Positions 8,616 to 15,276 of a stretch of DNA of 21,314 nucleotides are shown piece by piece. The notes beneath the pieces were generated by a model. The model had not been told where the DNA came from and searched no databases. It saw only the letters and a program-made list of their open reading frames with translations. The position numbers and the translations under genes were made by a program. Positions within the stretch are counted from its first letter, which is position 1, and every line of letters starts with the position of its first letter. This DNA is from Cyanobacteria bacterium UBA1221. GTDB lineage: Bacteria; Cyanobacteriota; Vampirovibrionia; Gastranaerophilales; Gastranaerophilaceae. Location of the stretch: assembly GCA_002309425.1 (NCBI GenBank), contig DBXD01000016.1:7803-29116 (forward strand), written 5' to 3'.

Positions 8616-9436
8616 CTTTGGACTACCTCATAACTTTCCTGTATATCATTTAGTATAGTACAAGATTTTCTATATTCATACATTTCTTTAAATTTTATTT
8701 CACAAGTCATAAGACCTTCTTTTTGGTCTTTTATTTCTGCTAAAGTTTCACCTAAATAATCAAATATTCTTGAATGACCTATATTCCACTCCTCATCTTT
8801 TATAAAACCCGACTGGGTAAGAGCAACCATATAGGCCTGATTTTCTATTGCTCTTGCTCTTGTTAGGGTTTCCCACGGAATTGGTTTTTTAATTCCCCAG
8901 GCTGCCATATTAACGAGTAAATCCGCACCCGATTTTCTGTATGCTCTGAAAATTTCGGGAAATCTTATATCATAACATATTGTAAGTCCGATATTTACCC
9001 CGTCAAGATTTACCATCACAGGATTTTTACCCGTTGTAATATAAGTTCCCTCCGTACAGCCGCAATAAGAGTACAGATGCATTTTTGAATACTTTGCAAC
9101 GAGTTCGCCCTTTCTGTTTAAAACGGGGCAGGTATTATATAACTTTCCGTCATCAGCCTTCTCAATAAAACTTCCGCCAAGAATATTAGTATTATACTTT
9201 TTTGCGATTTCTGACAAAAAAGTTATTGTTTCGCCGTTATGAATACTTTCAGCAGACTGAACAAAATCTTCACAAGACCAGCCGACTGTCCAAACTTCGG
9301 GCAGCACAAGAAAATCAGCGTCCTTTTCAAGTTCTGCCGAAATTATTTTTTCAACCTTATCCCTGTTTTTTTGAACATTCCCTACAACAGATGACATTTG
9401 CAAGGCAGAAATTTTTATTGTTTTATCTTGCTCCAT
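8612..9436 (-). CDS. Carbon-nitrogen hydrolase (nitrilase superfamily; Nit2/omega-amidase-like)
   Basis: About 274 aa from the ATG at 9436. The Glu-Lys-Cys triad of the nitrilase superfamily is visible: Glu47 in VLPEVWT, Lys118 in YSKMHL and Cys154 in TICYDIRFPE. The sequence around them resembles the Nit/omega-amidase branch, whose members hydrolyse omega-amides such as alpha-ketoglutaramate or act on damaged glutathione; the substrate here is not determined. The frame can be extended to a TTG at 9490, but the extra 18 residues (MPVSFCCG...) do not look like family sequence. Also, homology begins right after the ATG (IKISALQMSS), and a possible promoter overlaps the TTG, so I prefer 9436. 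The stop overlaps the dacB start by 4 bases. Confidence 0.88.
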   Translation of the reverse strand: MEQDKTIKISALQMSSVVGNVQKNRDKVEKIISAELEKDADFLVLPEVWTVGWSCEDFVQSAESIHNGETITFLSEIAKKYNTNILGGSFIEKADDGKLYNTCPVLNRKGELVAKYSKMHLYSYCGCTEGTYITTGKNPVMVNLDGVNIGLTICYDIRFPEIFRAYRKSGADLLVNMAAWGIKKPIPWETLTRARAIENQAYMVALTQSGFIKDEEWNIGHSRIFDYLGETLAEIKDQKEGLMTCEIKFKEMYEYRKSCTILNDIQESYEVVQR

Positions 9437-9461
9437 AACAATCCCACTGACTATATATGAA

Positions 9462-9490
9462 AAAATACCACAACAAAAGGAAACAGGCAA
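9462..9490 (-). promoter_or_regulatory. Possible promoter of the amidase-dacB pair
   Basis: On the minus strand TTGCCT (9490-9485), a 17-bp spacer and TATTTT (9467-9462) could start transcription near 9455, about 20 bases before the preferred amidase ATG. The -10 is weak. If real, it makes the upstream TTG start impossible for this transcript. Confidence 0.35.
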
Positions 9491-9510
9491 GAGATTAAAT
9501 AAGTCAGTTA

Positions 9511-9786
9511 TTAATATACAATAGTAACGCCATCAGGTGCTGCTACTGCCTGATTATAAATGCTCAGAAAATCAATATAAGCTTGCATTTTTGTACCATG
9601 CAGCAGTACATCATCATTCCTTTGTCCATAATTAGTTTTGATTGTAAGTCTGGCAAAGCCATCATGAAGTGAACGCTCAACCTTTACTATGTCTTTAGCA
9701 TCCACTGTTGCAAAACTGCCAGGCCTCTGGTTATATTGTAACTTTCCCTGAAACTTGGGGCCGTAATTAATTCTTCCTACGTTCAT
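9511..9786 (-). CDS. Small orphan protein, 91 aa, with N-terminal I.....FQG tag
   Basis: Not recognised. The 91-residue protein begins MNVGRINYGPKFQGK and is basic and Gln/Asn-rich at its start, with no signal peptide or membrane segment. The middle (DAKDIVKVERSL, RLTIKTNY) looks like beta strands and the end (TKMQAYIDFLSIYNQAVAA) like a helix, so a small folded domain is plausible. The gene looks real: AGGAG lies 7 bases before the ATG, and a candidate promoter overlaps the end of priA. The N-terminus loosely resembles the starts of the paralogs at 16831 and 17274 (Met, Ile around position 5-6, then Phe-x-Gly/Ser near 11-14). It lies between priA and the amidase gene on the same strand. No function is proposed. 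Confidence 0.75.
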   Translation of the reverse strand: MNVGRINYGPKFQGKLQYNQRPGSFATVDAKDIVKVERSLHDGFARLTIKTNYGQRNDDVLLHGTKMQAYIDFLSIYNQAVAAPDGVTIVY

Positions 9787-9850
9787 ATTTTCTCCTTTTA
9801 ATTTATGCTACAGGCAGAAGAAAACACGTAAAAAATAAATTTTGCTATAT

Positions 9851-9878
9851 ATAATACAAATCTTTACAAAATATCCAA
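9851..9878 (-). promoter_or_regulatory. Candidate promoter of the 91-aa orphan gene
   Basis: On the minus strand TTGGAT (9878-9873) lies within the last codons of priA. A 16-bp spacer and TATTAT (9856-9851) follow. The leader to the ATG at 9786 would be about 58 nt. Confidence 0.45.
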
Positions 9879-12158
9879 TGGGTCAACATCGACGGTAAGT
9901 TTCACGTCTTTTGGCATAGTGATTTTATTTATAAAACTTGATATAAACTGATGGCCTTTGTTATCCAGTTTGTTTTTTATAATAATCTGAAATCTATATT
10001 GCCCGTTAATTCTTTCAATTACACAAGGCGTAGGACCGAGAACTTCAAGCCTTTCCGATACTCCGTATTTTTCGATAATAGTACACAGGCTCAATGCAAT
10101 TTCAGCCGCAGCTTTTTCCGCCCTGAAATTGTTGGCGGAGCTGATAATAAATCTTACAATTCTGCTGTACGGAGGATAATCAAATTCCTCACGGGAGATT
10201 ATTTCTTTATCATAAAATTCTCTGTAATTCTGGGCTTTAGCACTTTCCAGCGCATAAAATTGCGGATTATAGGTCTGGAAAAAGACTCTGCCTACAAATT
10301 CCCCTCTGCCGGCACGACCCGCAACCTGAGTCAGCAGCTGAAAACCCCTTTCGGATGAGCGAAAATCCGGAAGATTAAAACTTGCATCGGCTGAAATTAC
10401 ACCGACTAACGTAACATTGGGATTATCCAGACCCTTTGCAATCATCTGAGTGCCGACCAAAATATCAATATCCCCCTTTTGAAACCGTTCAAGCAATCTT
10501 ATGTGTTCACCTTTTCTGGTTAAAATATCACTGTCTATACGCTCAACTTTATATTCCGGGAACAAATCCCTGATATACTGTTCAATTTTTTGGGTTCCGG
10601 TTCCGCTGTTTTTTAAAGCATCAGAACCGCATTCCGGACAAAACTCGGGAAATTCTTCAACGTGGTTACAGTAATGGCACTTTAGCCGCTGATCTTTTGA
10701 GTGCCAAATCATAGGGATTGCACAGTTCGGACATTCAATAACATGCCCGCATGCCTGACACTGGGTAAAGGTCGAAAACCCCCTGCGGTTAATAAGAAGT
10801 ATCACCTGCTGTTTTTGGTCTAAGGTTTCCTGAATAGCCGCCTGCAACGGCTTTGAGATTACATTTTTATATGCCGCTCTGCCGTACTCCTGCATATTTA
10901 TAACGGTGACGGGAGCAATCGGAGCATTTTTGTAACGGTGTTTCATCTCGTACAAACTGCCTGCATTTAAGGCTTTATAATACATTGAAATATCGGGGGT
11001 CGCCGAACCTGAAATTATCGGACAGTTGTGAAGTTCGGACAGTTTTTGCGCAACTGTTCTTGCATCATACCTCGGTGCGGGACTCGTCTGTTTGTATGCG
11101 CCTTCGTGTTCTTCGTCTATGATTATTAAGCCGATATTATTCAGCGGGGCAAATATTGCAGAGCGGGCGCCCGCAAGAATTTTTATATCATCTTTGTATA
11201 GCCTTTGCCATACATCATACCTCTCGCCCTCTGAAATACTGCTGTGCCAGATGGCAACATCATGAGTTCCGAATTTTCGGGCTAATCTTTTTGTCAGCTG
11301 AGATGCCAACGCTATTTCCGGAGCCAAAAAGAGTACGTTTTTACCCGATTTTATACAGTCATCAATAAGTTTGAAATAAACTTCCGTTTTACCTGATGCG
11401 GTAACTCCGTGCAGAAGAATTGACAAAGGCGGCAGAACCTCCTCTTCTTTTATATCTTTTTTCCTTTCAAAATAATCGGAAATCGCTTTTTTAATTCCCT
11501 CGTAAACTGTTTTCTGCTCTCCCTCCAGTTCAAACAATGGTTCTGTTTCTTCAATATTTAAAACATCAAGCGGATTTCTGTATATTTCCTCTTCAGTAAT
11601 CCTCACGCACCCGAGAGTTTCGAGTTTTTTAACCGTTGTTCTGGTTGTTTTCACCTGTTTTTCAAATTCAGTAAGAGAAATTTTACCGGTTTTTTCAAGC
11701 ATCTCAAGAATTGTTCTCTGCCTTTTTGTTGAATTACCGTATTCGATGAACTCAATGACCTGTTCCGTTTTAGAATTTTTTTCTATTAATTTCATAGGGA
11801 TAGCGGCATTCAAAACGGTCACCAAGTCACAGCAATAATAATTTGCGACCCATTCAAGCAGCTTTAAATACTCAATTGAAAAAAGCGGAGTTGTATCAAG
11901 AATTTTGTTAATCTTTTTTGCCTTAATCCCTTCGGGCAAATAATTTGAAAAACCGACACAAAAAGCATTAATCAGCCCCTGACGCCCGAACGGAACAAGG
12001 ATTGCCTGTCCGATTTTTATATCATCTTTCATCTCATCGGGAATAAGGTAACTGAAAGTCTTTACCCCCAACCCCGTAATATTCACCAGGGCCAGAGCAT
12101 ATTTTGGTGAATCTGTATTTATATATTCTTTTTTGTCAAAAAGATTATTTGTCTGCAT
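9864..12158 (-). CDS. priA: Primosomal replication-restart helicase PriA
   Basis: A 764-aa superfamily 2 DNA helicase that reloads the replisome at stalled forks. An N-terminal DNA-binding region (about 20-125) and a winged-helix-like part (about 145-190) precede the helicase core. Walker A GVTASGKT is at 251-258, DEEH at 348-351 and GSATPD at 384-389. Eight cysteines follow in four CxxC pairs (467/470, 476/479, 494/497, 507/510), the PriA double zinc-binding insert. GTGTQKIEQ (519-527) and GTQMIAKGLDNP belong to the second helicase lobe. The start codon has no Shine-Dalgarno sequence; the preceding bases are AAAATAAAAATT, and a hairpin ends 14 bases upstream. The gene is 43 bases downstream of a PC4-like ssDNA-binding protein gene. 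Confidence 0.96.
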   Translation of the reverse strand: MQTNNLFDKKEYINTDSPKYALALVNITGLGVKTFSYLIPDEMKDDIKIGQAILVPFGRQGLINAFCVGFSNYLPEGIKAKKINKILDTTPLFSIEYLKLLEWVANYYCCDLVTVLNAAIPMKLIEKNSKTEQVIEFIEYGNSTKRQRTILEMLEKTGKISLTEFEKQVKTTRTTVKKLETLGCVRITEEEIYRNPLDVLNIEETEPLFELEGEQKTVYEGIKKAISDYFERKKDIKEEEVLPPLSILLHGVTASGKTEVYFKLIDDCIKSGKNVLFLAPEIALASQLTKRLARKFGTHDVAIWHSSISEGERYDVWQRLYKDDIKILAGARSAIFAPLNNIGLIIIDEEHEGAYKQTSPAPRYDARTVAQKLSELHNCPIISGSATPDISMYYKALNAGSLYEMKHRYKNAPIAPVTVINMQEYGRAAYKNVISKPLQAAIQETLDQKQQVILLINRRGFSTFTQCQACGHVIECPNCAIPMIWHSKDQRLKCHYCNHVEEFPEFCPECGSDALKNSGTGTQKIEQYIRDLFPEYKVERIDSDILTRKGEHIRLLERFQKGDIDILVGTQMIAKGLDNPNVTLVGVISADASFNLPDFRSSERGFQLLTQVAGRAGRGEFVGRVFFQTYNPQFYALESAKAQNYREFYDKEIISREEFDYPPYSRIVRFIISSANNFRAEKAAAEIALSLCTIIEKYGVSERLEVLGPTPCVIERINGQYRFQIIIKNKLDNKGHQFISSFINKITMPKDVKLTVDVDPLDIL

Positions 12159-12172
12159 AATTTTTATTTTAA

Positions 12173-12194
12173 AGGCCGGACTTCAATCCGGCCT
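12173..12194 (-). terminator. Hairpin between the PC4-like gene and priA (terminator or attenuator)
   Basis: AGGCCGGA and TCCGGCCT form a perfect 8-bp GC-rich stem with a 6-nt loop (12181-12186), starting 7 bases past the PC4-like stop. On the minus strand it is followed by TTTAAAATAAAAATT, a poor U-run. Partial termination, or a structure affecting priA translation, is as likely as full termination. Confidence 0.55.
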
Positions 12195-12201
12195 GATTAA
12201 T

Positions 12202-12432
12202 TTATTCCGCCATTAATTCCTGTTTTGCTTCTTCAATAGCTTCCGTTAAAATATCAAGCTGGTCTGCCGTAAAGGTAACTCCCTTTTTGGTCGGAATCCA
12301 TGTTGCTCCGCCGTCATTTGTAAAAAATATTCTCATATTAAGGTAACTTGTTCCTTTATATTCGCTCAGAGAAATTTGCAATTGTTCTGTTTCACTTCTC
12401 TCTATTGTTGCTAAGACTTTTGAATCTGCCAT
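12202..12432 (-). CDS. Transcriptional coactivator p15/PC4-like ssDNA-binding protein
   Basis: A 76-aa protein whose whole length fits the bacterial PC4 fold. A lead-in SKVLATIERSETEQLQISL is followed by strands YKGTSYLNMRIFFTND, the loop GGATWIPTKKGVTF with the typical 'W.PTKKG' turn, and a final amphipathic helix (DQLDILTEAIEEAKQELM). PC4 proteins are dimeric and bind single-stranded or melted DNA; bacterial members are poorly characterised. AAGGAG lies 8 bases before the ATG. The gene is followed by a hairpin and then priA, so a link to replication or repair is a reasonable guess, not shown. It follows the membrane protein gene after 51 bases. Confidence 0.85.
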   Translation of the reverse strand: MADSKVLATIERSETEQLQISLSEYKGTSYLNMRIFFTNDGGATWIPTKKGVTFTADQLDILTEAIEEAKQELMAE

Positions 12433-12483
12433 AATTTTATCTCCTTATTAAACTAATATCTAAATCATATTATCACGAAAATT

Positions 12484-13113
12484 TTATTTTGAATTTTCTT
12501 CACTAAAAAATTTTTTGTTAAATGCGTATAACCAAATTATACTCATCAAAGAAACATAAAACAGTAATTCGCAAACTTCCTCCGTCACAAAACTCAGTCC
12601 GCTTTTTTCGGCATACAAAGCAAGAATCACACCCGAAAATAAAAACAAAAAATTCCAAACAGGAAATTTTACGTTCTTAATAATATTCCACATCTGATTA
12701 TATACTTTTCCAAAGATAAAATATAAAACACATCCCGAAATGTAAATTCCGATAAGCGGATTTGCAAGCCAGCCGTACTTAATTTCTTTCCAAGAATAAT
12801 ACGCATTAACTTCTCCCGGAATGGGGAAAAATATTGTTCTTCCGTAATTTATTTCACGTGCGGCAAGTAACAGAACAATTAACCCGATAAAATAAAAAAA
12901 TTTTTTACCTGTTTTTGCAAATAATGCAAACAAAAAACACAGTGCCAAAACCGACATTTGAATATTTTCAATGACTCCGTTTTCGTATCCGAAATCCGGG
13001 GGTAAAAATTTGGCACACGGATAAATTATTATTGCCGAAATTATCGGAAAAATAATACCCGGATAGAAACCAAAATCCAGATGTGATTTAATAAAATATT
13101 TTACCTTTTCCAT
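12484..13113 (-). CDS. Six-TM integral membrane protein with REINYGR motif, function unknown
   Basis: A 209-aa hydrophobic protein with six predicted membrane segments at about 17-36, 50-66, 71-86, 116-136, 149-168 and 179-198. A GYENGVIENIQ stretch (42-52) precedes TM2 and REINYGR (86-92) follows TM3. These recall uncharacterised bacterial membrane proteins with an 'E.g.iE.lq' and 'EEisWGQ' pattern, from memory only. Charged residues conserved next to membrane segments suggest a catalytic or transport role, but no function can be named. GGGA five bases before the ATG supports the start. It heads the minus-strand run toward the PC4-like gene and priA and is divergent from cysK. Confidence 0.75.
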   Translation of the reverse strand: MEKVKYFIKSHLDFGFYPGIIFPIISAIIIYPCAKFLPPDFGYENGVIENIQMSVLALCFLFALFAKTGKKFFYFIGLIVLLLAAREINYGRTIFFPIPGEVNAYYSWKEIKYGWLANPLIGIYISGCVLYFIFGKVYNQMWNIIKNVKFPVWNFLFLFSGVILALYAEKSGLSFVTEEVCELLFYVSLMSIIWLYAFNKKFFSEENSK

Positions 13114-13209
13114 ATATTCCCAATTCCGTATACATGATATGTTATCTCAAAAAACATAAATTTCCAAATGTTTTTGTAATAAAATGAAAACATAAACAGG
13201 GGATAAAAT

Positions 13210-14127
13210 ATGAAAATAGCAGAAAACATGTTTGATTTAATCGGCAACACACCGCTTGTAAAAATAAACAAAATTAATACAGGCTTCGCAGAGATTGCCG
13301 CAAAACTTGAATGTAAAAATCCTGCAGGTTCGGTTAAAGACAGACCTGCATATAATATGATTATTCAGGCAGAGAAAGCAGGATTAATAAACAAAGATAC
13401 CGTAATAATAGAACCTACAAGCGGAAATACCGGTGTAGGATTGGCTTTTGTATGTGCAATAAAAGGCTATAAAATGATATTAACCATGCCGGAAACAATG
13501 AGCCTCGAACGCCGCCAGCTTTTAAAGGCATACGGTGCAAAACTTGTTTTAACTGACGGGGAGAAAGGTATGCAGGGTGCAGTTGATAAGGCTGAGGAAC
13601 TCCACAGAAAAAATCCTAACTCGTTTATTCCTCAACAGTTTAACAATCCTGATAATCCTGAGAGCCATTATTTAACTACCGCAGAAGAAATCTGGAAAGA
13701 TACTGACGGCAAGGTTGATATAGTAGTTGCAGGTGTCGGAACAGGCGGAACAATTTGCGGGATTGCAAAGAAATTAAAGGAGAAAAACCCAAGAATTAAG
13801 GCTGTTGCCGTTGAACCGTTTGACAGTCAGGTATTAGCCGGGAACCCCTCAGGGGCACACAAAATTCAGGGGATAGGAGCAAACTTTATTCCGAAAAATT
13901 TTGACCCCTCGGTTATTGATGAAATATTCCCCGTAAAGAACGAGGATGCCTATATAACAGCACAAAGACTTGCCAAAGAAGAGGGTATTTTATCGGGAAT
14001 TTCCTGCGGAGCAAATGTTTATGCGGCGGCAGAACTTTCAAAAAGGCCTGAAAATAAAGGAAAACTGATAGTTGTAATCTTACCCGATTCAGGTGAAAAA
14101 TACTTGTCCTGCGGACTGTTCGATTAA
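13210..14127 (+). CDS. cysK: Cysteine synthase (O-acetylserine sulfhydrylase)
   Basis: A 305-aa PLP enzyme that makes cysteine from O-acetylserine and sulfide in the cytoplasm. Lys43 in AGSVKDRPA is the Schiff-base lysine, after IGNTPLVKI (11-19) at the N-terminus. PTSGNTG (69-75) binds the substrate carboxylate and GVGTGGT (175-181) the PLP phosphate. The end contains PDSGEKYLSCGLFD. The length agrees with CysK and excludes cystathionine beta-synthase forms with extra domains. CysM cannot be fully excluded by eye. GGGG about 8 bases before the ATG is the ribosome binding site. No sulfur-assimilation genes are adjacent, and I found no convincing promoter or riboswitch in the 96-base divergent gap. 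Confidence 0.93.
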   Translation: MKIAENMFDLIGNTPLVKINKINTGFAEIAAKLECKNPAGSVKDRPAYNMIIQAEKAGLINKDTVIIEPTSGNTGVGLAFVCAIKGYKMILTMPETMSLERRQLLKAYGAKLVLTDGEKGMQGAVDKAEELHRKNPNSFIPQQFNNPDNPESHYLTTAEEIWKDTDGKVDIVVAGVGTGGTICGIAKKLKEKNPRIKAVAVEPFDSQVLAGNPSGAHKIQGIGANFIPKNFDPSVIDEIFPVKNEDAYITAQRLAKEEGILSGISCGANVYAAAELSKRPENKGKLIVVILPDSGEKYLSCGLFD

Positions 14128-14210
14128 TTATCATAACCGAATTACCCGACAGATGAATGAAAACTTTTTAAAATCATAATAAACTTTTTTTGTTAACAGA
14201 GGAGTGAGTT

Positions 14211-14753
14211 ATGAAGATTTTTTTGTTCCTGTTTTTGTCAGTTTTTTGTTTTCTTTGCCATTTGTCACTACCGACACCGGCAGAAGTCGCACAGAGTTAT
14301 TACAAAGAAGAAGTCCCTTACGGGATTAATAAAATCGCAGAAATTGAAAACAATATTTACGGTCAGGTTTTTAGCGGGCAACATCTGATACCCAGACTTG
14401 AAAGACTGGAGATGGACATTTTTAACAGAACATACCCTGAAACTTCAACAGGCCAAAGAATTAACAATTTAATATACGCTTATAAGCGTAATGCTGAGGT
14501 TGTAAAATCACACCCGAACAATCACGGAAAACTAAAAAGTTTTCTCAACGGATTAAGCAGTGCCTTTGTCGGAACTCCGACCGGATACACCCCGCCGATA
14601 TATTCTGACCCATACGCAACTCCATATTACAGCATCGGCTCAAACGGGATAGGACAACATTACGGACAATACAGTGACTACTACAACCGCAACGGCTGGC
14701 ACAGAAAAAATACCAACTACGGACATTCCTCAGGGGTACATATCATAGATTAA
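14211..14753 (+). CDS. Secreted protein with two 'LE..(I)F' repeats and a Gly/Tyr-rich tail
   Basis: A 180-aa exported protein of unknown function. A strong hydrophobic signal peptide covers residues 1-20 (MKIFLFLFLSVFCFLCHLSL), with cleavage probably near LPTPAEVA. Two imperfect ~25-residue repeats follow, starting IAEIENNIYGQVF and LERLEMDIFNRTY. They share hydrophobic-x-x-hydrophobic-E-x-x-I-aromatic, then an aromatic three residues on, and end in R-L/I-x-x-L. The last ~60 residues are rich in Gly, Tyr, Ser, Asn and Pro and look disordered. Similar 'LE..lFG..y' repeats occur, as I recall, in Melainabacteria/cyanobacterial exported proteins. GAGGAG lies about 6 bases before the ATG. It is 83 bases after cysK, and its stop overlaps the convergent gene's stop. 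Confidence 0.75.
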   Translation: MKIFLFLFLSVFCFLCHLSLPTPAEVAQSYYKEEVPYGINKIAEIENNIYGQVFSGQHLIPRLERLEMDIFNRTYPETSTGQRINNLIYAYKRNAEVVKSHPNNHGKLKSFLNGLSSAFVGTPTGYTPPIYSDPYATPYYSIGSNGIGQHYGQYSDYYNRNGWHRKNTNYGHSSGVHIID

Positions 14754-15055
14754 TCTTCCGAAAATTTTGAAGTGTTTCTTACTGACCCGTCAGGATTATA
14801 TTTAATAACCTGATCCCGCTTGAAAATTGTTTGGCGGGTTGGGATACCTTTTTTGTACTCAGTCATACTTTCCAGAATATCATATCTGCGGTTTTCATTC
14901 ATATCTTTAAAAATCAAACATCTTACTAATTTATCGGAAGAATCAAAATACAGTTCCTTTACAGCAACCTTTTTACCTCTGGTTACAACATCCTGTCTCA
15001 CAATTTTTGAAATATTTAAAACAACTTCCGCCGGGTTTTTCTTCTTATCTGCCAT
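14750..15055 (-). CDS. Small orphan protein, 101 aa
   Basis: Not recognised with confidence. A 101-residue basic protein with no signal peptide. A Lys-rich start is followed by beta-rich sequence (KKVAVKELYFDSSDKLVRCLIFKD, then RRYDILESMTEYKKG, then RDQVIKYNPDGSVRNT). The rhythm of 'F..D..V......N.R.D' and 'Y.PDGSV' recalls short hairpin repeats such as YwqK/MORN-like modules, but this is only a resemblance. The gene is supported by AAGGA about 8 bases before the ATG and a promoter upstream. It converges on the secreted-protein gene, sharing 4 bases (TTAA) at the stops. Confidence 0.7.
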   Translation of the reverse strand: MADKKKNPAEVVLNISKIVRQDVVTRGKKVAVKELYFDSSDKLVRCLIFKDMNENRRYDILESMTEYKKGIPTRQTIFKRDQVIKYNPDGSVRNTSKFSED

Positions 15056-15089
15056 AAAAAATCCTTATTAAAAATACATCTCTTTTGGA

Positions 15090-15118
15090 ATTATAACATA
15101 TTTGAAAGAAAATTTAAA
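15090..15118 (-). promoter_or_regulatory. Promoter of the 101-aa orphan gene
   Basis: On the minus strand TTTAAA (15118-15113), a 17-bp spacer and a perfect TATAAT (15095-15090). The leader to the ATG at 15055 would be about 28 nt. The -35 is weak. Confidence 0.5.
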
Positions 15119-15153
15119 GTACAAATTTGTATAAAAATTTAATAAAAAGCCCC

Positions 15154-15182
15154 TTGAAATCATATTATGCTCGTGATATGCT
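15154..15182 (+). promoter_or_regulatory. Promoter of gltX
   Basis: TTGAAA (15154-15159), a 17-bp spacer and TATGCT (15177-15182). Transcription would start near 15190, leaving a leader of about 87 nt before gltX. Confidence 0.6.
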
Positions 15183-15189
15183 TTAACGC

Positions 15190-15276
15190 GCAGGCGATAA
15201 GTACCCTGATTGCCTAATTATAAAAATAAAAGTTGCCCTAAACGGTTATAAATACCGTGGCAAGAAAGAAGGAAAT
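15190..15276 (+). promoter_or_regulatory. Structured 5' leader of gltX (two hairpins)
   Basis: Hairpin 1: AGGCGAT (15192-15198) pairs with ATTGCCT (15209-15215), one G-U pair, 10-nt loop. Hairpin 2: TTGCC (15233-15237) plus ACGGT (15242-15246) pair with ACCGT (15254-15258) plus GGCAA (15259-15263), leaving a one-sided CTAA bulge and a 7-nt loop. The second stem ends just before the AGAAGG ribosome binding site. I do not recognise a known riboswitch class, and there is no terminator hairpin in the leader. Confidence 0.4.

Noticed and set aside
9437..9490. Upstream TTG start for the nitrilase-family gene
   Set aside because: The extra 18 residues do not resemble the family, homology starts just after the ATG at 9436, and a possible -35 box overlaps the TTG.
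15190..15276. gltX leader as a tRNA, T-box or glutamine riboswitch
   Set aside because: There is no cloverleaf, no T-box sequence or terminator/antiterminator pair, and I could not match the conserved glnA RNA core.
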